From Bacteroidota bacterium (GTDB taxonomy: Bacteria; Bacteroidota; Bacteroidia; Chitinophagales; Saprospiraceae), in contig JAFMBH010000004.1 of the NCBI GenBank assembly GCA_017858735.1, positions 39,353 through 103,352 of the forward strand: a stretch of 64,000 nucleotides of DNA. The letters are read 5' to 3'. Of the stretch, positions 18,078 through 26,443 are shown in pieces (the first letter of the stretch is position 1; every line of letters begins with the position of its first letter). The notes beneath the pieces were generated by a model. That model saw only the letters and a list, made by a program, of their open reading frames with translations. It did not search any database and was not told where the DNA came from. The position numbers and the translations under genes were made by a program.

Positions 18078-19483
18078 TCTTTTTGCCAGGTAAAACCTGT
18101 AAATTTTAAAATCATTACGTTTTGATTTCTATTTAACTGCCATTTTTCTGCATCGTTTATCGACGTTTTCACTTTTTTAAACTGATACGGAGCTGACAAA
18201 AAATGGGCAGATTCAAAATAATCCAAATTCTCCTGAAAAATATTACCCCCTTTTATCCAATTTTCAAATAATAGATTAACTAAATCAAAAGCTTGAAAAG
18301 CTTCAGGTTGTGGAAAAACGCCAAGTTCCTGGTAGAAACTTTGCTGAAATTCTCCTATCTCGCTATTTTCATTATTTATAAAATAAGGGGAAGAAACATG
18401 AAAATTTAGTATATCAAGAAGTTGAAAATCAACTTTTTCTAAATTTAACCAAGGAGATAATCCGTAAACAATGATTTCCTTTTTATCAAATGACTCCCTA
18501 TTTAATTCTTGCAATAAGTTATTTAAAAAAACTTCATCTGAATGAGAGGACAAAATAATCACCAATTTTTCTCTTTTTTGTAATTCGGGAACCAGGGTAT
18601 TTACCCAGGTATTTACATTAGTAGACAATAACAGCGTTTTGGGGAAAGCCTCCCCTTCTTTTATTCCTTTTGATAGAAATGACGATAAAAATAATTCGTT
18701 CAGTTTTGCATCCGAATCTTTCTGTAGAATCAAAATATCTTCAGAACGTGCGTATTGATTTACATGATCTACAATAGCTGAAATCTGCGTCTCTATATTT
18801 GGGTTTACCTGATAGAAAAAAGGATTATCTTCTGTTAAATTCTGAGCCGCACTAAAAGGAGAAAATAATAATACCCCTGATTTTTTAGCATAATTAGCCA
18901 GATATTTGATATTATCTCTGTGATAAGGCCCAATAATCAAGGGTACATCTAAAAATCGGTTATCGTCTAAAACTCGTTTTTGAAGAGAAACAGTATCAGG
19001 ACCAGAGTCCCAAACGAAAGATTCAAACGAAACCCCCTTATTTTTCCACTTTTCCAAGGCTAATTTTGCCCCGGTATAATAATGAATAGCCCACCTACTT
19101 ACCGAATTATTTATTTCACCCCGACCATCGGAAGAAATAAAATCATTAAGGAAAGGAAGTACAAACCCAATTTTCAAAGTAGCATCTTTTGTTAACTTGC
19201 CTTTTGCAATGTGTATTTGATCACTTGGAAATTCCTTTGCTACCTCATCGGACTTAATAGGCAGCATCCCATCTGTTGGGGCTATAATAACTGGGAGCGT
19301 ATCTAATTTTCCAACTAAAATACGAGATTGATTAGCAAAATCAGTAGAAGGTATAGGCATAACAGAGGCTACGGACCTGCTTGAACTACAAGCGGCCGAC
19401 AGCAACAAAAAGGAAGCAATTAAAAAATTCAAGAAAATATTATTCCCATTCAATGGTAGCCGGGGGTTTGGTACTGATATCAT
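18074..19483 (-). CDS. Periplasmic-binding-protein type 1 lipoprotein (LpoA/LivJ-like)
   Basis: About 470 residues. Lipobox LSAAC, then a type 1 periplasmic binding fold: [73 protein letters not shown]. The family includes branched-chain amino acid receptors and LpoA-like activators of peptidoglycan synthases. No ABC transporter is adjacent, which favours an envelope or regulatory role. The start is uncertain: ATG 19483 overlaps guaA by 44 bases, while TTG 19432 ([15 protein letters not shown]) just after the guaA stop would give a normal signal peptide. Its stop overlaps the convergent Omp85 stop. Confidence 0.8.
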   Translation of the reverse strand: MISVPNPRLPLNGNNIFLNFLIASFLLLSAACSSSRSVASVMPIPSTDFANQSRILVGKLDTLPVIIAPTDGMLPIKSDEVAKEFPSDQIHIAKGKLTKDATLKIGFVLPFLNDFISSDGRGEINNSVSRWAIHYYTGAKLALEKWKNKGVSFESFVWDSGPDTVSLQKRVLDDNRFLDVPLIIGPYHRDNIKYLANYAKKSGVLLFSPFSAAQNLTEDNPFFYQVNPNIETQISAIVDHVNQYARSEDILILQKDSDAKLNELFLSSFLSKGIKEGEAFPKTLLLSTNVNTWVNTLVPELQKREKLVIILSSHSDEVFLNNLLQELNRESFDKKEIIVYGLSPWLNLEKVDFQLLDILNFHVSSPYFINNENSEIGEFQQSFYQELGVFPQPEAFQAFDLVNLLFENWIKGGNIFQENLDYFESAHFLSAPYQFKKVKTSINDAEKWQLNRNQNVMILKFTGFTWQKD

Positions 19484-20993
19484 AAACAACTCTATTTATT
19501 CCCTTAACTTGATTAATTATGTCTGTACTTATTTTACCCAAGAACGAATATGGTAAATGACACCACTCAGCGGTCATACCGTCCAATGAAGTTACAGCTC
19601 TCAGCGCGACCACTTGTTCATAAGTGCGTTCATCACCCATTACACCGACGGCAAAAATGGGTAATAAAATAGTGGCAGCCTGCCATACTTCATTATATAG
19701 TCCCTCCTCTTTTAATCCATTTATAAAAATAGCATCAGCCTCTTGCAGCAATCTGACTTTTTCAGCAGTAATATCACCCAATATACGAATACCGAGACCG
19801 GGACCTGGAAAAGGGTGTCTGTTTAATATGTCTGGGGCCACGCCCATTTCTTTACCTACCCTTCTCACCTCATCTTTAAACAACATTCGAAGAGGCTCCA
19901 CAATTTTTAAATTCAACTTTTCAGGTAAACCACCAACGTTATGATGAGATTTTATGGTTACTGAAGGTCCGTGAACAGAAACAGATTCAATGACATCGGG
20001 ATAGATGGTACCTTGAGCCAAATAAGCTATCTTATTATCGGTACTTTCGAGGAACTTCGCCTGTTCTTCAAAAATATCAATAAAAGCTTTTCCAATAGCC
20101 TTTCTTTTTGCCTCTGGATCAGAAACACCCTTTAATGCTTCATAGAAATGAGCTTTAGCGTCCACACCAATGACCCTTAAACCCATATCTTTATAGCTGT
20201 GAAGCACTTCCTCATATTCATTTTTCCTGAGTAAACCATTATCAATAAAAACACAAACCAACTGGTTTCCAATGGCTTTATGAAGTAAAGCTGCCGCAAC
20301 TGATGAATCAACGCCGCCACTCAATCCTAAAATGACATGATCACTACCTATTTTACTTTTCAAATCGGCTACGGTAGATTTTACAAAGGCTGCGGGTGTC
20401 CAATTACCCTCACAGCCAGCCATATTTCTTACAAAATTTTCCAATATTTTAAAGCCTTCTACACTATGTGTAACCTCCGGGTGAAATTGTAAACAAACTA
20501 CTGCCGCTTCAAACGATTTATTATTACTTCCGAAAGCAGCAATAGGAATGTCATTTGTTTTAGCTAAAACTTCAAAGCCTTCAGGAATTTTAGTAATAGT
20601 ATCAGCATGTGACATCCAAACCTGGCTATTCATTTCAACGCCGTCAAATAACTTACTATGATCAGAAACGATCTCAAGAGAAGCTTTACCGTATTCTCTT
20701 TTATCTGATTTTTCCACTTTTCCGCCAAGCGACTGAGCAATATATTGCGCCCCATAACAGATACCCAATACTGGTAAACGGCCTAAAATCTCAGATAAAT
20801 CAACTTTAAGTGCATTTTCGTCTTGTACAGAAAATGGACTACCTGATAAAATGACCCCCTTGAAATTAGAGAGATCATCCGGAACATGGTTAAACGGCTT
20901 TATTTCACTGTAAACCTCCATTTCCCTGACTCGTCGGGCAATGAGTTGAGTGTATTGAGAACCAAAATCTAAAATTAATATCGAATCCTGCAT
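19440..20993 (-). CDS. guaA: GMP synthase (glutamine-hydrolysing)
   Basis: A 517-residue enzyme that converts XMP, glutamine and ATP to GMP. The N-terminal class I amidotransferase domain has [12 protein letters not shown] (nucleophile Cys) and [10 protein letters not shown] (His/Glu). The ATP pyrophosphatase loop is [13 protein letters not shown]. The C-terminal dimerisation domain ends in KPPATIEWE. Full length, with no defects. It is 24 bases after the nusB stop on the same strand. Confidence 0.98.
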   Translation of the reverse strand: MQDSILILDFGSQYTQLIARRVREMEVYSEIKPFNHVPDDLSNFKGVILSGSPFSVQDENALKVDLSEILGRLPVLGICYGAQYIAQSLGGKVEKSDKREYGKASLEIVSDHSKLFDGVEMNSQVWMSHADTITKIPEGFEVLAKTNDIPIAAFGSNNKSFEAAVVCLQFHPEVTHSVEGFKILENFVRNMAGCEGNWTPAAFVKSTVADLKSKIGSDHVILGLSGGVDSSVAAALLHKAIGNQLVCVFIDNGLLRKNEYEEVLHSYKDMGLRVIGVDAKAHFYEALKGVSDPEAKRKAIGKAFIDIFEEQAKFLESTDNKIAYLAQGTIYPDVIESVSVHGPSVTIKSHHNVGGLPEKLNLKIVEPLRMLFKDEVRRVGKEMGVAPDILNRHPFPGPGLGIRILGDITAEKVRLLQEADAIFINGLKEEGLYNEVWQAATILLPIFAVGVMGDERTYEQVVALRAVTSLDGMTAEWCHLPYSFLGKISTDIINQVKGINRVVYDISTKPPATIEWE

Positions 20994-21017
20994 AATCTAT
21001 TGATATTCTGTGGTTTA

Positions 21018-21956
21018 CTAGCTATCAAGCAGACCTCTACCCTCTTTTAAAATTTTTTGATCTTCCGTTAGTTGTTTAAACAACCTATCTAAGATACCAT
21101 TAATAAAATCTTTACTTTTATCTGTAGAATAGGTTTTTGATATCTCAACATACTCATTTAAAGTAACTTTTCCTGGAATAGAATTGAAATTCATCAATTC
21201 TGCAATAGCCATTTTTATTAAAATCATATCAATGACAGCCACTCTTTCAGCATCCCAATTTTGCAAATTCGGAGAAATTATTTCCAATAATTCCTTGTCC
21301 TTAAAAAATACAGTCTCCAGTAAAAACTCACCAAAATCAACCGTAGCCTCATCGGAAGGAATATATTCTTTGTAAAAATCAGAAGCTACGGGAAGTTGTT
21401 TTAATGTCTTTTTAACTGCACCAACCACCAAAGATTCATCATCAATCCATTGAGAATAATTATCCTCAAGTATTTCCTGGAAGTGATTAGATTGAAGACA
21501 GGTCTTTAATAAACTCAAATAAATATTAACGTAATCTTCAGGTGTTAACGAATCTGCTATTAAAAATTCCTTATATTCTTCCGATTTTAAGAACTCGTTA
21601 TACATTAATCGAACCAAATCTTCGTCTAATTTTTCTCTTATATCATGGGTGTCAATAAGATTAAACAACCCAATGTTATCGGAAAGCGATTTAATATATG
21701 GGTTAGTCGCTAAGATTGGTTTAAATAATTTATCCTCTTCCGTAGGTCTATGTCTTGATTTTCTATTTTTCAAGTCAGTGGAGGCATAACCTGCTATTTT
21801 AATCACATAAAATAACACCAAAAGATAAAGATCAAAAGATTGATTAATCTGTCTTCTATAACCTAAAAGCCCCTTGGTATAATCCTGAGTAACATCTCTG
21901 CCCAAGGCATACAAAATTTGCATCACCTTTACCCTAACATTTCTTCGACTCAGCAT
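21018..21956 (-). CDS. nusB: Transcription antitermination factor NusB (long Bacteroidota form)
   Basis: 312 residues, about twice the E. coli length, as is usual in Bacteroidota. MLSRRNVRVKVMQILYAL begins the protein, and the recognisable NusB core is C-terminal (DAERVAVIDMILIKMAIAEL, IPGKVTLNEYVEISKTYS, FINGILDRL). NusB binds boxA RNA with S10 to promote antitermination on rRNA operons. It is followed by guaA 24 bases downstream and preceded by the BT_3928-like gene. Confidence 0.93.
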   Translation of the reverse strand: MLSRRNVRVKVMQILYALGRDVTQDYTKGLLGYRRQINQSFDLYLLVLFYVIKIAGYASTDLKNRKSRHRPTEEDKLFKPILATNPYIKSLSDNIGLFNLIDTHDIREKLDEDLVRLMYNEFLKSEEYKEFLIADSLTPEDYVNIYLSLLKTCLQSNHFQEILEDNYSQWIDDESLVVGAVKKTLKQLPVASDFYKEYIPSDEATVDFGEFLLETVFFKDKELLEIISPNLQNWDAERVAVIDMILIKMAIAELMNFNSIPGKVTLNEYVEISKTYSTDKSKDFINGILDRLFKQLTEDQKILKEGRGLLDS

Positions 21957-21982
21957 AACAGTACTTAAAATTTTAAAAAATC

Positions 21983-23467
21983 TTATTTATTTAAATCAAA
22001 CAAAGTGATAAGTTCTTTGGCATCAGGCAATTGATTTATATGCCAATTAGAAATCACTTTTCCGTCTTTTAATAAAACCACGCCAGGATTGGAACGCACA
22101 ATCGTTTTCAACAAAATATCATCAGCCATATAAATAGGAAAATCAACTTTCAATGATTTTTGAAAATCAGTAATCATTTGTTTATCGGTATATTTTGTAA
22201 TGGCGAAAACTTTAATATTTTCCTTCAATAGTGGATTTAAAACAGGGAGAAGGTTATTTTTCCAGGATGCTACATAATTTTCTTTCCAGGAATAGGTCTT
22301 AACGGGTATCGTTTTTTCTACTATTCTGTCAAAAACATTATTATATTGATAGGTTTTTCCTACTAACACACTATCCAATACAAATACAGAATCTCTCTGA
22401 ATTCTGGTAGTATTCACTACGGATTCATTTAATTTATATGCGATAATCATAAATGAAAAGCCAGGATAATTTAAAATATCCTCTGTTTTATCATTTCCAT
22501 CAATGTCAGCTACTTCAAAATCACTCACTTTAGTTTTTTCAATGGCTGGCTCAGACTTCATCTGTTCAAGCTTCCATTCTGAGGTAGGATATTTACTATA
22601 TTCCAGCATATAGGTATCAAAAGGCACTTCAACGATCTCTCCTGACTTTAAATTAGTCATTTTATAAGCAACAATTTTTACAGCGGCGGCAGCTTCCTTC
22701 TCGCTTTTTTTCATTTCTCTTATATTATTTCCTATTTTAAACGGCCTGAAATCTGTGTGTGGCAAATCCCATACAAAATTGGAGAAAGAATAAAAAGTGA
22801 AGCCAGCCAGACTAATAGCAAGAATACTGTTCCTGGTTACCGGAGTAAAAAGAGTAAATAAACTTTTGTTAAATACAATAAATAAAATAGCTGGAACGAG
22901 TAAAAATATATCTTTCAAAAAAGAAACTTTTGGTTTCAACTTAATAAAATCACCAAAACAACCGCAATCCGTTACCTTCATATTGGTCTCTACATAATCG
23001 CCCCATTGAGAAAACGAGAAAAAATTAACGCCTTCGGGAACATAACCAGTGAGATAGGTAAAACCTGTTAAAAAGGTAAAAAACAAAATAAGCAAGAAAA
23101 AAGACCAGGATGTAATTTTATGATAAATGCCAAAAAGCAGCATAATACCCAAAACAATTTCAAAAACAATCATAATTACAGCAAAAACGATAGCATATTC
23201 TGCCATAACTGGAAAAATATCGGCCAAAGAACTCAGGGAGGTTTGTGAAAAGGTCACTTTAAACTCTGCAAAATATTGTTCCATTTTATAAGCCGTTCCC
23301 AGTGGATCTATGGCTTTCACCCAACCAGAAAATATAAATAAGGCACCACTAAAACTTTGCAGGAACGTTATCAAAATATTTTTTGATTTCTGCCATAAGA
23401 AATAGACCATAGCTGTCCATATTCCTCCTGCAATGGCCATATACATTATTATATCTGTAAGTGTCAT
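21983..23467 (-). CDS. BT_3928-like DoxX/MauE membrane protein with C-terminal periplasmic domain
   Basis: 494 residues. Four or five N-terminal membrane helices resemble DoxX/MauE (SFSGALFIFSGWVKAIDPLG; MKVTDCGCFGDFIKLKP with a Cys pair). A long soluble C-terminal part follows, with a thioredoxin-like ending (FQKSLKVDFPIYMADDILLK, NPGVVLLKDGKVISNWHIN). This matches the family annotated as BT_3928 in Bacteroidota. Likely envelope redox function. It lies 24 bases downstream of the DUF1599 gene, so the two are probably co-transcribed with nusB and guaA. Confidence 0.82.
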   Translation of the reverse strand: MTLTDIIMYMAIAGGIWTAMVYFLWQKSKNILITFLQSFSGALFIFSGWVKAIDPLGTAYKMEQYFAEFKVTFSQTSLSSLADIFPVMAEYAIVFAVIMIVFEIVLGIMLLFGIYHKITSWSFFLLILFFTFLTGFTYLTGYVPEGVNFFSFSQWGDYVETNMKVTDCGCFGDFIKLKPKVSFLKDIFLLVPAILFIVFNKSLFTLFTPVTRNSILAISLAGFTFYSFSNFVWDLPHTDFRPFKIGNNIREMKKSEKEAAAAVKIVAYKMTNLKSGEIVEVPFDTYMLEYSKYPTSEWKLEQMKSEPAIEKTKVSDFEVADIDGNDKTEDILNYPGFSFMIIAYKLNESVVNTTRIQRDSVFVLDSVLVGKTYQYNNVFDRIVEKTIPVKTYSWKENYVASWKNNLLPVLNPLLKENIKVFAITKYTDKQMITDFQKSLKVDFPIYMADDILLKTIVRSNPGVVLLKDGKVISNWHINQLPDAKELITLFDLNK

Positions 23468-23491
23468 ATATAAGTTTTTAGTTTTAAAAAA

Positions 23492-24040
23492 TTAAACTTC
23501 TGATTGTTCTGTTATTTTGATAAGGGAGAAAACAGCATAATTTAAAATATCCTGATAATTTGCGTCAACCCCTTCTGAGATATTTGTTTTACCAAAATTA
23601 TCTTCAATTTGTTTGATTCTCAGCAATTTAGTTAACATAATATCTACCAAAGAACTTAACCTCATTTCTCGCCAGACCTCGCCATAATCATGGTTTTTAT
23701 TACTCATTAAATGTTTGGCTATACCGACCTGTTTGTTGTATAAAGAAACAGCTTCTTCTTTTGAAATATCGAATGGATAATCATCAGGCAATTCAAGTTG
23801 AATTAAGGCCATAATGCTGTAATTAACCACCGCTTGATATTCCTGTTTTATGGGGTCAACAATTTTTTGAGCACCCATAATTTGAATGGTGCGTATGCGT
23901 TTTACTTTTATCAGAAGTTGATCAGTCAGGGAAGTTGGCCTTAAAACACGCCAAGAAGTTCCATAATCTAACGTTTTCTGGATAAAAAGTTCCCTACATG
24001 CCAATATTTCAGTGTCGTACTGACTAAGCGTTCTTTCCAC
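23492..24040 (-). CDS. DUF1599 (nucleotide-modification-associated) protein
   Basis: 182 residues containing two copies of one motif: LDYGTSWRVLRPTSLTDQLLIKVKRI (residues about 24-49, written LDYGTSWRVLRPTSLTDQ plus LLIKVKRI) and HDYGEVWREMRLSSLVDIML. This tandem pattern is typical of DUF1599/Nmad1. Function is unknown; links to nucleotide metabolism are by family name only. The start is GTG 24040, which fits the family N-terminus (MERTLSQYDTEILACRELF). Confidence 0.82.
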   Translation of the reverse strand: MERTLSQYDTEILACRELFIQKTLDYGTSWRVLRPTSLTDQLLIKVKRIRTIQIMGAQKIVDPIKQEYQAVVNYSIMALIQLELPDDYPFDISKEEAVSLYNKQVGIAKHLMSNKNHDYGEVWREMRLSSLVDIMLTKLLRIKQIEDNFGKTNISEGVDANYQDILNYAVFSLIKITEQSEV

Positions 24041-24063
24041 GCAAGCAATTTTATAAATTTTTG

Positions 24064-24071
24064 CAAATATA
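24064..24071 (-). promoter_or_regulatory. Candidate promoter of the DUF1599-guaA run
   Basis: Minus-strand TATATTTG matches TAnnTTTG, 23 bases before GTG 24040. The -33 region is not clear. It is divergent from the promoter at 24098-24126. Confidence 0.45.
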
Positions 24072-24097
24072 GGTAATTAGTTGATAATGGTAAGACA

Positions 24098-24126
24098 TTG
24101 TTTACTGACAATTGCTATTATCTTTG
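24098..24126 (+). promoter_or_regulatory. Promoter of the EamA transporter gene
   Basis: TTG (24098-24100), an 18-base spacer and TATCTTTG (24119-24126) fit the Bacteroidota -33/-7 promoter. The ATG is 17 bases downstream. Confidence 0.65.
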
Positions 24127-24143
24127 TTTTTAAAAAGAAATAA

Positions 24144-25010
24144 ATGCTTTATCTGACCTTATCCATTTTGAGTTCGTGCACCTTACTTTGGATGTTTCGC
24201 TATTTTTCTGACAAAAATTTAAATATCCAGGGAATAATTACTATAAATTATATTACTTGCCTTATCTCAACATTGGTAGTTAATGCTGACACCTTGAATT
24301 TTCAATCCATAAAAGACGAACCGTTGAACGGATATGCTTTTCTTTTAGGTGGGTTATTTATCATAACCTTTAACATCATGTCCAAAACAGTAACTCATTT
24401 TGGCATTATGATAAGTTCAGTCACTCAAAAAATGTCTCTGATAGCCCCCATACTGATTGGCGTTCTATTTTATGCTGAAAATCTTACTATTTTTCGCATC
24501 ATTGGCATTATTGCTGCCATGAGTGCCATTGTAGTCATCAATATGCCGTTCAATAAAGACCCGGAACAGAAAAGAAAATGGATTTTATGGCTTTACCCCC
24601 TTTTAACCTGGCTTTTAAGTTCCATCATCGATTCCGCTTTTTACCTTTTGGGCAAATCCACAGGATCTAAACAATCCGCTTTATTTTTAGCTGTACTTTT
24701 TGGCACTGCTGCTACACTGGGCATTTTATTTATGATCATTCATAAAATAAAAAATGGATTGAAAATACCCTGGCATATTATACCTTTTGGAATTTTGTTG
24801 GGCATTCCTAATTTCATGTCAATTCATTATTTAATGAAAGCTATAGGACAAGGCTGGGATGCCAGTTTGATGTTTCCAATAAATAACGTAGGTATTATTG
24901 CCATTTCGATGTTAGGTGCGCTACTTATCTTTAAAGAAAAGGCAAATAAATATAAATTAATGGGCGTAGCTTTAGCCATTTCAGCGGTCCTCCTTATTGC
25001 TCTTTCTTGA
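24144..25010 (+). CDS. EamA/DMT-family membrane transporter
   Basis: A 288-residue, highly hydrophobic protein with about ten helices in two halves, as in drug/metabolite transporters. The end of the first half (MSLIAPILIGVLFYAENLTI, FRIIGIIAAMSAIVVINMP) and of the second (MLGALLIFKEKANKYKLMG, VALAISAVLLIALS) mirror each other. The substrate cannot be inferred. The IMPACT-family gene follows 4 bases later. Confidence 0.85.
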   Translation: MLYLTLSILSSCTLLWMFRYFSDKNLNIQGIITINYITCLISTLVVNADTLNFQSIKDEPLNGYAFLLGGLFIITFNIMSKTVTHFGIMISSVTQKMSLIAPILIGVLFYAENLTIFRIIGIIAAMSAIVVINMPFNKDPEQKRKWILWLYPLLTWLLSSIIDSAFYLLGKSTGSKQSALFLAVLFGTAATLGILFMIIHKIKNGLKIPWHIIPFGILLGIPNFMSIHYLMKAIGQGWDASLMFPINNVGIIAISMLGALLIFKEKANKYKLMGVALAISAVLLIALS

Positions 25011-25014
25011 AACA

Positions 25015-25674
25015 ATGAAAAATAATTTTCAATATAAAACGATAAATTCACCAGGATATGGTGAATTTCGTGATCGCGGAAGTAAATTTTTAGCCCATAT
25101 TTTTCCCATTGTAAACGGAGACGACGCTGGTAACGCCTTAGAGGAAATCCGCAAATTACATGGAAAGGCAAACCACCATTGTTTTGCCTGGCGTATAGGT
25201 CTTGATGGCCTTAAATACAGAGCAAATGACGATGGAGAGCCGTCAGGTACTGCGGGTAAACCCATTCTCGGGCAAATAGATAGTAATGGATTAACCAATG
25301 TACTCATTGTGGTTACCCGTTATTTCGGTGGTACCCTTCTTGGCACTTCCGGTCTTATAAATGCTTATCGATTAGCTGCAGCTGCGGCCATTGACAATGC
25401 TGGTGTCATTGAAAAAGAGTTATCAGATTATTATGTATTTTATTGTGATTACGGTAAAATGCCCCTAATTATGGACGCGGCAAAGAAATATGACCTAACT
25501 ATAATAAAACAATGGTTTGATTTGAATTGTGAACTTACCATTCAATTTCCAAAATCAAAATGGGACGGTAAATTACCCCAATTCATTGCCCAGGCTTTAT
25601 CTCTAAGAACTGATCAAGTTGACCCTACCCAACTTTTACCTCATTTAAAATGGGAACTTCAAGGAACTTGGTGA
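25015..25674 (+). CDS. IMPACT/YigZ family protein
   Basis: About 219 residues with the UPF0029/YigZ pattern: SRGSKF-like DRGSKFLAHIFPI, KANHHCFAWRIG, NDDGEPSGTAGKPILGQI and VVTRYFGGTLLGTSGLINAY. A short C-terminal YigZ_C-like domain follows. The family is linked to translation control (IMPACT) and ribosome contacts, with no firm bacterial role. ATG 25015 is chosen over the overlapping 24997 start because it matches the family N-terminus and follows the EamA stop. Confidence 0.9.
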   Translation: MKNNFQYKTINSPGYGEFRDRGSKFLAHIFPIVNGDDAGNALEEIRKLHGKANHHCFAWRIGLDGLKYRANDDGEPSGTAGKPILGQIDSNGLTNVLIVVTRYFGGTLLGTSGLINAYRLAAAAAIDNAGVIEKELSDYYVFYCDYGKMPLIMDAAKKYDLTIIKQWFDLNCELTIQFPKSKWDGKLPQFIAQALSLRTDQVDPTQLLPHLKWELQGTW

Positions 25675-25677
25675 GGA

Positions 25678-26412
25678 TTATTGCTTGCTTAAACGCATGG
25701 ATACCGTTGAAAATCCGTCTGTCAAACTACAGGCATAAACACCAGAAGGAATATCTTTTGTAGGAAACTCAAATCGATTATTACCTGGATTTAAGTTAAT
25801 TCTTCTCCTTTCTACTAATCTACCGTTTATATCAAATAATTGAAGATCAAAAATGCCACTTAATTCGGTCAAAATATGAATTTGAAGATCATCGGTAAAT
25901 GGATTTGGGAAGGCATTTATCTTTAGTCTTGTGGCACCTAAACTATGCGTAGAGGACGTCTTGCAGGCCGTGCTTGAAATGGGTCTTACAAAAAATCCAA
26001 ATTCGTTTAATCCCCATTTCACACTATCCGGGACATCTAACCTCATTTTTAGTGCATCATAAGCATAAGATTCATCTAACTTACCTTTCAATGTTATACA
26101 TCCCGTTTCATTTTGTTTAAAATGGCAGTCTACGGGGTAACATGAATATTTAAGTGTGACAGGTAAGTGTTGCAATGATTTACCAATAGATAAGACAGGC
26201 ATCCCTTTTGGAATTTTAACGGCAAAGGAATACTCTACAGGAATATGTAAACAAAGGCTGTCAACCATTCCCTTTTTAACATTATACCCTGAAAACGCAA
26301 AAATACCCGAAGAATCAGCAGGAATAATTACTTGATTACATGGATTTACTTGACCTACAAGATCAATAAAATATCCAAGCATCATAAACAAGCAATAAAT
26401 CTTACTTTTCAT
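25678..26412 (-). CDS. Secreted protein with T9SS type A sorting domain
   Basis: 244 residues. Signal peptide (MKSKIYCLFMMLGYFIDLVG), a middle region with six Cys and no family I recognise, and a C-terminal sorting domain: INAFPNPFTDDLQIHI, FDLQLFDINGRLVERR, IPSGVYACSLTDG, ending VSMRLSKQ. It should be exported by the type IX system to the cell surface or medium. It lies 31 bases after the 4-alpha-glucanotransferase stop; no functional link is evident. Confidence 0.85.
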   Translation of the reverse strand: MKSKIYCLFMMLGYFIDLVGQVNPCNQVIIPADSSGIFAFSGYNVKKGMVDSLCLHIPVEYSFAVKIPKGMPVLSIGKSLQHLPVTLKYSCYPVDCHFKQNETGCITLKGKLDESYAYDALKMRLDVPDSVKWGLNEFGFFVRPISSTACKTSSTHSLGATRLKINAFPNPFTDDLQIHILTELSGIFDLQLFDINGRLVERRRINLNPGNNRFEFPTKDIPSGVYACSLTDGFSTVSMRLSKQ

Positions 26413-26443
26413 TGGTATAACGATAATAATAAATTCAATTTAC

